A stretch of 17,477 nucleotides of DNA, taken from an uncultured Collinsella sp. (GTDB lineage Bacteria; Actinomycetota; Coriobacteriia; Coriobacteriales; Coriobacteriaceae). Positions within the stretch are counted from its first letter, which is position 1; every line of letters starts with the position of its first letter. A program made the translations under genes and the position numbers. The notes under the pieces are model-generated. The model saw only the letters and a program-made list of their open reading frames with translations. It made no database searches and had not been told where the DNA came from. Location: assembly GCA_902490445.1 (NCBI GenBank), contig CABUDZ010000041.1, positions 1 to 17,477 on the forward strand, in the 5' to 3' direction. This document shows positions 1 through 5,800 of this stretch, piece after piece.

Positions 1-1
1 G

Positions 2-526
2 CGTGAGCAGGAGCTAGTGGAAACGCGTCCCAAAAGCGGCACCTATGTCTCAAAAATCAGCATGGAGCGCGCCGAGAACGCCTGTTTCTTGCGTGAGAAA
101 CTCGAGAGAAGCGTACTCATTAAATGTTGCTCTGCCGCCACGCCTGAGCAAAAACATCGGCTCGAGCAGATTCTTGCCGAGTCCGAGTCGCTCGACCATA
201 GCGAAACGCGTCGCTTTTTCGATCTGGACAACCTATTCCACGAGACGTGCTTTGAGATTGCCGGCCGCCACATGTTGTGGGATTGGATGAAGAGCGTCAA
301 TACGCATTTTGAGCGGTACAACTGGTTGCGTATGGTGTCGCAGGATCTGGATTGGGAGCCGATTCGTCGTCAGCATCGCCGGATTCTCGAGTCCATTAAG
401 AGGGGCGATACCGACACGGCGAGCTATCTGGCAGAGACACACCTGCATCTGATGCCCGAGGAACAGGGACCGGTTATCGCCTTGCATCCCGACTATTTTG
501 AGCTGCCTAAAGACTCGAATATCTAG
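2..526 (+). CDS. GntR-family transcriptional regulator, FCD domain (5' partial)
   Basis: The gene runs in from the left edge; 174 residues are visible and the true start lies outside the window. The first visible residues (REQELVETRPKSGTYVS) match the end of a GntR winged helix-turn-helix, the beta-hairpin wing ending in G-T-Y-V. The rest is an all-helical FCD (FadR C-terminal) ligand-binding domain. It keeps the usual metal/ligand residues: Asp and His in DNLFH (codons at 227 and 239), His in RQHRRIL (374) and His in THLHLM (440). FCD regulators bind small carboxylates or sugar acids, often with a metal, and usually repress nearby catabolic genes. Its targets are probably to the left, outside the window. 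A LacI-family regulator follows on the same strand after about 120 bases with its own candidate promoter. The family is secure; the effector is unknown. Confidence 0.88.
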   Translation, partial: REQELVETRPKSGTYVSKISMERAENACFLREKLERSVLIKCCSAATPEQKHRLEQILAESESLDHSETRRFFDLDNLFHETCFEIAGRHMLWDWMKSVNTHFERYNWLRMVSQDLDWEPIRRQHRRILESIKRGDTDTASYLAETHLHLMPEEQGPVIALHPDYFELPKDSNI

Positions 527-580
527 CCCATCATCGCATCTGCTCGAGACACAAAAACGATGTTGCTCACCTACAGCGTT

Positions 581-610
581 TTGCAACCGAGATTTTTAAA
601 AATGTCTAAA
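581..610 (+). promoter_or_regulatory. Candidate promoter for the LacI-family gene
   Basis: TTGCAA (581-586) and TCTAAA (605-610) are 18 bases apart and fit a housekeeping promoter moderately well. Transcription from here would start near 617. This excludes the in-frame ATGs at 560 and 602 and supports the start at 650. Inside it, 592-603 is a perfect 12-base palindrome (ATTTTTAAAAAT), which could be an operator or simply AT-rich promoter DNA. Confidence 0.35.
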
Positions 611-649
611 ATGGCTCAGAATGCCGACAGTTGGGAAACGGGGTGCGCT

Positions 650-1672
650 ATGGCGCAGATGAGAATCAAGGATATTGCCGCCGAGGCGGGCGTGAGTCCG
701 GCCACGGTCTCGCGCTACCTCAACAACCGCCCCGGGCAGATGACCGAGGAAACCCGTGCTCGCATCGCGGCAGTTATCGAGCGCACCGGCTATCGTCCAC
801 GTGCCGCCGCGCGCAATCTGCGCAGCTCGCGCACCAACCTCATCGGTGTGATCCTAGCCGACATCGCCAACCCGTTCTCTAGCGCCATGCTCGGAGGACT
901 TTCCGCCAGCGCCGCCGCGCGCGGCTGCTCGCTCATGACGGCCATTAGCGGCAACGACCCCGCAAAGGAAGCGGAGTCGCTCATCAGGCTTATCGATGCC
1001 GGCGTGGACGGCCTGGTCGTCAACACCTGCGGAGGCAATGACGAGGCGATCGCCGCGGCAGCGGGACGCCTGCCCGTCGTGCTGCTCGACCGCGATGTTG
1101 CCGACGGCGGTATCGACTTGGTGACATCTAACAACCGTGAGCTGGTCGCCGGCTTGGTAGACGCCTTGGTCGCCGCTGGCAGCGAGCGCCTGTGCCTGCT
1201 CACCGAGGCAAGCGACGATAGCTCCGTCCGTCGCGAGCGCGCCGAGGCCTTTACCGACGAGCTATCGCGACGCGGCCTTGCGGGCGAGGTCGTCACCCTG
1301 GCCGACGGTGGCGCCACGGGCATCGGCCGCTTGGACGAGACCATGCGTGACTATGCGGGTAAGAAGCTCGGCCTCATTGCCGTCAACGGTCTGGTCTTCC
1401 TGCGCCTGACCGAGGCGCTGGCACAGTTGGGACCTTCGTTGCCGGCGGGTCTCAAGATCGCAACGTTTGACGACTATCCCTGGAACCGCGTGCTCTTTGG
1501 CGGTGTGACCACGGCCGCGCAGGACACCCTCACCATTGCCGAGCGCGTGGTCGAGCGCCTGTCCGAGCGCATCGACGTCGTTACCACTACGGTGGGCGAT
1601 GCCGCAAAGCTCGCCCCCAAGCGCATCGAGATACTCGGCCACATCGAACACCGCGCTTCGACCTCGCGCTAG
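650..1672 (+). CDS. LacI-family transcriptional regulator
   Basis: This is a 340-residue regulator with standard LacI architecture. The N-terminal helix-turn-helix spans about residues 4-24 (RIKDIAAEAGVSPATVSRYL), followed by the hinge region (RPRAAARNLRSSRT). From about residue 62 (NLIGVILADIANPFSS) comes a periplasmic-binding-protein-like effector domain. The start at 650 is preferred over the in-frame ATG at 560 because the HTH then begins at the usual place, the length is typical, and a GGGG Shine-Dalgarno-like stretch lies just upstream. Such proteins bind operators as dimers and release them on binding a sugar or sugar derivative. The FDDYPW segment near the C-terminus resembles the KdgR-like branch that senses 2-keto-3-deoxygluconate, and a GntR/FCD neighbour would fit sugar-acid catabolism, but this is only suggestive. 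Target genes are not visible; the next gene is nitrogen-related. Confidence 0.9.
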   Translation: MAQMRIKDIAAEAGVSPATVSRYLNNRPGQMTEETRARIAAVIERTGYRPRAAARNLRSSRTNLIGVILADIANPFSSAMLGGLSASAAARGCSLMTAISGNDPAKEAESLIRLIDAGVDGLVVNTCGGNDEAIAAAAGRLPVVLLDRDVADGGIDLVTSNNRELVAGLVDALVAAGSERLCLLTEASDDSSVRRERAEAFTDELSRRGLAGEVVTLADGGATGIGRLDETMRDYAGKKLGLIAVNGLVFLRLTEALAQLGPSLPAGLKIATFDDYPWNRVLFGGVTTAAQDTLTIAERVVERLSERIDVVTTTVGDAAKLAPKRIEILGHIEHRASTSR

Positions 1673-1695
1673 CCGCCCGTCCGAGTCGGTCTGTT

Positions 1696-1730
1696 CGTGC
1701 TTGGCACCCGCCTGCTCGCGCACGTTTTTT
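1696..1730 (+). terminator. Weak candidate terminator after the LacI-family gene
   Basis: CGTGC (1696-1700) can pair with GCACG (1720-1724), followed directly by six T. The stem is only five pairs with a large loop, and a competing small hairpin GTGC-TTG-GCAC lies inside. The T-run argues for termination; the weak stem argues against. Confidence 0.35.
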
Positions 1731-1746
1731 GAGCGCTTGATACGCT

Positions 1747-1762
1747 TTAACCCTGCGGAAAC
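1747..1762 (+). promoter_or_regulatory. Candidate GlnR-box-like site upstream of the glutamine synthetase gene
   Basis: TTAAC (1747-1751), six bases, then GAAAC (1758-1762). The actinobacterial GlnR half-box is gTnAC-n6-GaAAC, so one base deviates. It lies 66 bases before the start codon. A second a/b pair at the expected spacing is not visible. Possible -10 hexamers downstream are TAGTAT (1775-1780) and TATAGA (1788-1793), neither with a good -35, as expected of an activated promoter. A GlnR-like regulator is encoded immediately after the target gene. Confidence 0.4.
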
Positions 1763-1827
1763 ATTTTTCTGCGATAGTATCTGCGGTATAGACCAGTCGA
1801 AACCCGCCCGAAAGAAAGGGGAGCGAC

Positions 1828-3165
1828 ATGAACCAGCAGAACATCGATTACGTACTCCGCTCCGTAGAGCAGCGTGATATCCGCTTTGTGCGTCTGTGGT
1901 TTGTCGACATTCTCGGCCGCCTCAAGAACTTTGCCATTAGCCCCGAGGACCTCGAGGTCGCCTTTGAGGAGGGTATTGGCTTTGACGGCTCCGCCATCGA
2001 GGGCTTTGCCACGCCCGAGGAAGCCGACATGCTGGCGTTCCCCGATGCTTCGACCTTCCAGATCCTGCCGTGGCGCCCGAGCCACAACGGCGTCGCCCGC
2101 GTGTTCTGCGATGTGTGCACTCCCGATCGCAAGCCGTTTGCCGGCGACCCGCGCGATGCCCTGCGCCGCATGTTCCATAAGGCCGAGAAGGCCGGCTACC
2201 TGCTCAACGTTGGTGCCGAGCTGGAGTACTACTATTTCCCCGACGAGCACACGCCCGAGCCGCTCGACAACGTGGGTTACTTCGATCTTTCGGTAAGCGA
2301 CGCCGCACGCGACCTGCGCCGCAACACGGTCCTCACGCTCGAGAAGATGTCCGTGCCCGTGGAGTACACCTTCCATGCTGCCGGTCGCTCGCAGCACGGC
2401 ATGAGCCTGCGCCATGCCGAGGCCCTGAGCATGTCTGACGCCATCACCACGGCAAAGCTCATCATTAAGCAGCAGGCCTATGAGAGTGGCTGCCACGCCT
2501 CCTTTATGCCCAAGCCGTTGGCGGGCGAGGACGGCAGCGCCATGTTTTTGCATCAGTCGCTATTCGACCACGACGGCAACAACGTCTTTTGGGGCGAGGG
2601 CGACGAGAAGTACCATCTCTCCGACGTCGCCAAGCACTATATGGCCGGTATCTTGGCGCACGCGCGCGAGATCAGCGCCATCACCAACCCCACGGTCAAT
2701 TCGTACAAGCGCATCACCACGGGCGGCGACTCCGTGCCGCAGTACGCCACGTGGGGTCTGCGCAACCGTGCAAGCATGATCCGCATTCCGGTCTACAAGC
2801 CTGGCAAGCAGCTGTCCACGCGCATCGAGCTTCGCAGCCCCGACCCCATGGCCAACCCGTATCTGGTCAACGCCGTCACGCTGGCGGCTGGTCTGGACGG
2901 TATCGAGCGCAAGCTGGAGCTCCCGCCCGAGGCCACGGCCGAGACGCTCAAGCTCACCGGCCGTCAGATGGTCGAGGCCGGCTACACGCCGCTGCCGCGC
3001 TCGCTCAAAGAGGCGCTCGACGTCTTTGAGGACTCGCGGTTTATGAAGGATGCCCTCGGCGAGCACATCCACAGCTTCTTCCTCAAAAAGAAGCGCGACG
3101 AGTGGCATAAGTTTGAGTCTACGATCACCGAGTGGGAGATCAAGCACTACCTGGCGAACTCCTAA
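1828..3165 (+). CDS. glnA: Type I glutamine synthetase homologue with substituted metal-site residues
   Basis: At 445 residues this has the length of the short (alpha, Bacillus-like) type I glutamine synthetases, without the adenylylation-site region. The family joins glutamate and ammonia with ATP in dodecamers. Start ATG 1828 has an AAAGGGGAG ribosome site. Residues about 18-100 are the beta-grasp domain, including GFDGSAIEGF with the Asp equivalent to E. coli D50; the catalytic domain follows. Conserved motifs are ELEYYYF (E131, E133), ASFMPKP, NPTVNSYKR (R295), RNRASMIRIP and RIELRSPDP (E334, R336). Against classical enzymes, HEVAPGQHEI reads HAAGRSQHGM, so ligands E212 and E220 become A184 and G191. 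GMHCH reads AMFLH, so H269 becomes F240. The glutamate flap GYEAP reads GGDSVP. It may be a divergent synthetase, a gamma-glutamyl ligase for another amine, or a regulatory/structural homologue. The downstream GlnR-like gene supports a nitrogen role. The family is certain; the activity is not. Confidence 0.85.
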   Translation: MNQQNIDYVLRSVEQRDIRFVRLWFVDILGRLKNFAISPEDLEVAFEEGIGFDGSAIEGFATPEEADMLAFPDASTFQILPWRPSHNGVARVFCDVCTPDRKPFAGDPRDALRRMFHKAEKAGYLLNVGAELEYYYFPDEHTPEPLDNVGYFDLSVSDAARDLRRNTVLTLEKMSVPVEYTFHAAGRSQHGMSLRHAEALSMSDAITTAKLIIKQQAYESGCHASFMPKPLAGEDGSAMFLHQSLFDHDGNNVFWGEGDEKYHLSDVAKHYMAGILAHAREISAITNPTVNSYKRITTGGDSVPQYATWGLRNRASMIRIPVYKPGKQLSTRIELRSPDPMANPYLVNAVTLAAGLDGIERKLELPPEATAETLKLTGRQMVEAGYTPLPRSLKEALDVFEDSRFMKDALGEHIHSFFLKKKRDEWHKFESTITEWEIKHYLANS

Positions 3166-3215
3166 TCGCGCCGGCTTGTTCCAGTACGATTGAGCTCATT
3201 TCTTTGGAGGCCGAT

Positions 3216-3878
3216 ATGTCCGAAAAGAGTGCCCTGTTCATGGCGCGCACGACGCGCTTCCACGAGTTTGCCCGCAGCTTGACGACCACCCTGGGTGTCG
3301 AGGTGAGCCTGGCCACCCCCGATTCGCCGACTGCGGCGCACGACTTTGACCTGCTGATCCTCGATTCCGATGGCATCCGCAGCGACCGCATCGATCAGAT
3401 TGCCAAGTGGCTTGATGATCGTGGCGGCGTCCCCATGTTGGTGATCGTCGACGACGAGGCGCTCGGTACCTTGCGCCTGCCCAATCACGCGCATGCCGAC
3501 TTTGTATGCCTCACGGCGACGCCCAACGAGCTCAAGGCTCGTGCGCAGCGCCTGATGGGCGAGGAGGAGACCGTCACCGCCGACGATGTGCTCAACATCG
3601 ACAACCTCGAGATCAACCTGGCCACCTACCAGGTGACGCTCGATGATGAGCCTATCGACCTGACGCTGATGGAGTACTCGCTGCTGAGCTTTTTGGCTAC
3701 GCATCCCAATCGCGCCTACAGTCGCGAGGTGCTGCTGCACCGCGTGTGGGGCTTTGAGTACTGCGGCGGTACGCGCACCGTCGACGTGCACATCCGACGC
3801 ATCCGCTCCAAGGTGGGCCCGCAGATCGCGGCGCACATCACCACCGTCCGCGGCGTGGGCTATCTGTTTAAGGACTAG
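3216..3878 (+). CDS. GlnR-like OmpR-family response regulator with atypical receiver
   Basis: A 220-residue protein with a receiver-like N-terminal half and an OmpR/PhoB winged helix from about residue 125. The DNA-binding half is close to actinobacterial GlnR: ATYQVTLDDEPIDLTLMEY, then VWGFEYCGGTRTVDVHIRR, then TVRGVGYLF. The receiver keeps D50 in LLILDSD but lacks the acidic pair after beta-1 (ALFMART) and the late Lys. It is therefore probably not phosphorylated by a histidine kinase, as described for GlnR; no kinase gene is nearby. Start 3216 is chosen for the TGGAGG site at 3205-3210; an in-frame start at 3132 would overlap the preceding gene and add unrelated residues. It lies 50 bases after the glutamine synthetase gene and is probably cotranscribed. 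GlnR controls nitrogen assimilation; that role here is inferred from motif and neighbour. Confidence 0.82.
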   Translation: MSEKSALFMARTTRFHEFARSLTTTLGVEVSLATPDSPTAAHDFDLLILDSDGIRSDRIDQIAKWLDDRGGVPMLVIVDDEALGTLRLPNHAHADFVCLTATPNELKARAQRLMGEEETVTADDVLNIDNLEINLATYQVTLDDEPIDLTLMEYSLLSFLATHPNRAYSREVLLHRVWGFEYCGGTRTVDVHIRRIRSKVGPQIAAHITTVRGVGYLFKD

Positions 3879-3882
3879 ATTT

Positions 3883-3915
3883 CCACCGCAAGGGGGACAG
3901 GCACCTTTGTGGTGG
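3883..3915 (+). repeat. REP-like hairpin with GGGGACAGGCACC tag, after the GlnR-like gene
   Basis: The left arm CCACCGCAAGG pairs with CCTTTGTGGTGG across a GGGACAGGCA loop, with two G-U pairs, so it folds best as RNA of the + strand. It begins 5 bases after the stop codon. It is an imperfect copy of the hairpin at 17415-17447, which has perfect arms. No T-run follows (CTTTGCC), so termination would be weak. Confidence 0.6.
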
Positions 3916-4033
3916 CTTTGCCGCAGGTGCGGGTTCCTTTCGAGTTTGCAGCAGAACTTAAGCCTTCCTAAAAGATTGCGTTCTCATACACGTTCGCCCG
4001 CATATTGGGGTACAACTCAACGTGAACAATGAT

Positions 4034-4063
4034 GGCCCGCCACATGTTTGGCGGGCCTTTGGT
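4034..4063 (+). terminator. Terminator-like hairpin just upstream of the htrA-type gene
   Basis: GGCCCGCC (4034-4041) and GGCGGGCC (4050-4057) form a perfect 8-bp stem with an 8-base loop, followed by TTTGGTTATTT. It ends 24 bases before the protease start codon. It may terminate read-through from the GlnR-like gene 155 bases upstream. If the protease promoter lies in 3960-4020, it would instead sit in the leader and act as an attenuator. I see no convincing promoter hexamers that settle this. Confidence 0.6.
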
Positions 4064-4086
4064 TATTTGACGAAAGGATCGCAGCC

Positions 4087-5553
4087 ATGAGCGAGAACGA
4101 TTCCCAGCGTCCCCAGGATGCGGGCAATGCCGGCGAGACCCAGCAGCAGCCGCGCGTGCAGGTGGAGTCGACGCCTGCCGACGGCAACATTCCCTACGTG
4201 CAGGCCTACGACACACAGACTGGCAAGCCGCTGGGCGGTGCGCAGGTCGTGAACAAGCACACGGTGGTCAAGACCAAGACCAAAAAGCTGCCGATCTTTA
4301 TTACGGCACTCGCCGGCTGTGCCTGCGGCGCCCTGCTGGTCATTGCGCTCATTATGAGCGGCACGCTCGATATCGGCGGCGGCAGGAACGCCGTGGCGGC
4401 GGGTGCTTCGGGTTCGTCGACGCAAAAGATTACGATCGACTCCGAGGACACCACGCTGGCCGAGGCCGTTTCTGCCAAGGCCCTGCCCTCCGTGGTTTCC
4501 ATTACCGCCACTTCGAGCGGCGGCCAGAATGGCTCGCTTTCGCAGTCTGCCGACGAGTCGGACAACTCGGGCAGCGTCGGTTCGGGCGTGGTGCTCGATA
4601 CCGAGGGCCACATCCTTACCAACAACCACGTGGTCGATGGCTATGACCAGTACGTGGTTACCATGGACGACGGCACCACCTACGAGGCCGAGTTCGTGGG
4701 CAACGATGCCTCGAGCGACCTGGCCGTCATCAAGCTCAAGGACGCCGACGCCTCTAAGCTCACGCCGATCGAGATCGGCGACTCCTCCAAGCTCAACGTG
4801 GGCGAGTGGGTCATGGCGATCGGCTCGCCGTTTGGCAACGAGCAGTCTGTCTCCACCGGTATCGTCTCGGCGCTGTATCGCTCCACGGCCATGAGCTCGA
4901 CCAACGGTAACACCATCTATGCCAACATGATTCAGACCGATGCCGCCATCAACCCGGGCAACTCCGGCGGCGCGCTCGTCAACGACAACGGCGAGCTGGT
5001 GGGTATCAACTCGCTCATCGAGAGTTATTCGGGCTCCAGCTCGGGCGTGGGCTTTGCTATTCCCGTTAACTACGCCAAGAACATTGCCGACCAGATTATC
5101 GACGGTAAGACGCCAGTGCACCCGTACCTGGGCGCCACGCTTTCGAGCGTCAACGCGCTCAACGCCCGCACCAACAAGCTGAGCACCGATAGCGGCGCGT
5201 ACGTGGCGAGCGTCGTCGAGGACGGTCCCGCCGCCAAGGCCGGCATCCAGGAGGGCGATGTCATTACCAAGCTGGACGACGACGAGATTACAAGCGCCGA
5301 CGGCCTGATCATCGCGCTGCGCAGCCATGAGGTGGGCGAGAAGGTCGAGATCACGCTCATGCGCGGCAAGGACGAGAAGAAGGTCACGGTCGAGCTGGGC
5401 TCCGACGAGGAGCTGCAGAACCAGCAGCAGAACGACAGCGCGACCGATACCGGCAACGGCGGTATTACCGACGAGCAGCTGCGCCAGTATCTGGAGGAGC
5501 TGCTGGGCCAGCAGGGCCAGGGTCAAGGCCAAGGCTATGGCCAGGGTTTCTAA
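4087..5553 (+). CDS. htrA: HtrA/DegP-family membrane-anchored serine protease with PDZ domain
   Basis: A 488-residue S1C protease. A charged cytoplasmic segment of about 67 residues is followed by one transmembrane helix (about 69-93, PIFITALAGCACGALLVIAL), so the catalytic part faces outside. The chymotrypsin-like triad is H181 (LTNNHVVDG), D211 (SSDLAVIKL) and S293 (NPGNSGGAL). One PDZ domain follows, about residues 375-455 (GAYVASVVEDGPAAKAGIQ). The tail is an acidic helix and a Gly/Gln repeat ending GQGQGQGYGQGF. Such proteases degrade or process misfolded envelope proteins and are usually stress induced. Start ATG 4087 has AAAGGA at 4073-4078; the in-frame upstream start at 4048 falls inside the leader hairpin. 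The gene stands alone between a leader hairpin and a strong terminator. The Gly/Gln tail is unusual for the family and may be a surface or assembly tail. Confidence 0.93.
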   Translation: MSENDSQRPQDAGNAGETQQQPRVQVESTPADGNIPYVQAYDTQTGKPLGGAQVVNKHTVVKTKTKKLPIFITALAGCACGALLVIALIMSGTLDIGGGRNAVAAGASGSSTQKITIDSEDTTLAEAVSAKALPSVVSITATSSGGQNGSLSQSADESDNSGSVGSGVVLDTEGHILTNNHVVDGYDQYVVTMDDGTTYEAEFVGNDASSDLAVIKLKDADASKLTPIEIGDSSKLNVGEWVMAIGSPFGNEQSVSTGIVSALYRSTAMSSTNGNTIYANMIQTDAAINPGNSGGALVNDNGELVGINSLIESYSGSSSGVGFAIPVNYAKNIADQIIDGKTPVHPYLGATLSSVNALNARTNKLSTDSGAYVASVVEDGPAAKAGIQEGDVITKLDDDEITSADGLIIALRSHEVGEKVEITLMRGKDEKKVTVELGSDEELQNQQQNDSATDTGNGGITDEQLRQYLEELLGQQGQGQGQGYGQGF

Positions 5554-5580
5554 CGAGCCGTATTGCACATATCGAAGCCA

Positions 5581-5619
5581 GAGGGGACTGTCCCGCCAAC
5601 GCGGGACAGTCCCTCTTTT
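5581..5619 (+). terminator. Strong rho-independent terminator after the htrA-type gene
   Basis: GGGACTGTCCCGC (5584-5596) pairs perfectly with GCGGGACAGTCCC (5601-5613) around a CAAC loop. GAG/CTC can extend the base with one bulged G, and TCTTTTC follows. It begins about 28 bases after the stop codon. The left arm carries GGGGACTG, related to the tag in the other hairpins of this window. Confidence 0.85.
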
Positions 5620-5624
5620 CTTAT

Positions 5625-5653
5625 TGATCCGTTGGGGACGTGGAAACGGATCA
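5625..5653. repeat. REP-like hairpin with GGGGACG loop
   Basis: TGATCCGTT (5625-5633) pairs perfectly with AACGGATCA (5645-5653) around the loop GGGGACGTGGA. It lies directly behind the terminator at 5581-5619 with no T-run of its own. Its loop begins with the same GGGGAC tag found in the hairpins at 3883 and 17355. Confidence 0.55.
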
Positions 5654-5800
5654 TTTAGAAATGGCACGGATATGAGTTGATCGCGCGATCCACTCCGGTC
5701 TGGCGGCTGCCGATTCGATGCGGTTCGAAAGGGTTATTCGGCGCCATGGCGACCGGTGGTACTCTTGTATCCGTTTGAAATCGAGCGAAGGAGTGCCGCT

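Noticed and set aside
3954..3982. ECF-sigma-type promoter (GAACTT ... CGTT) for the HtrA gene
   Set aside because: The two elements are 19 bases apart, longer than the usual 15-16, and the leading GG is missing; not enough to call.
4063..5667. Long open frame on the minus strand opposite the HtrA gene
   Set aside because: High-GC codon bias keeps the antisense frame open. Its translation is low-complexity (Val/Asp/His/Leu/Arg), shows no domain and runs through a terminator. Similar long antisense frames opposite ligA, the ABC genes and moaC-mobB are rejected for the same reason.
5679..5690. 12-base palindrome GATCGCGCGATC upstream of ligA
   Set aside because: It lies over 100 bases from the start codon with no promoter hexamers beside it; GC-rich 12-base palindromes are not rare here.
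5716..5745. tRNA-like T-loop (GGTTCGAAAGGG)
   Set aside because: The bases flanking the loop do not pair, and no acceptor or anticodon arm can be built around it.
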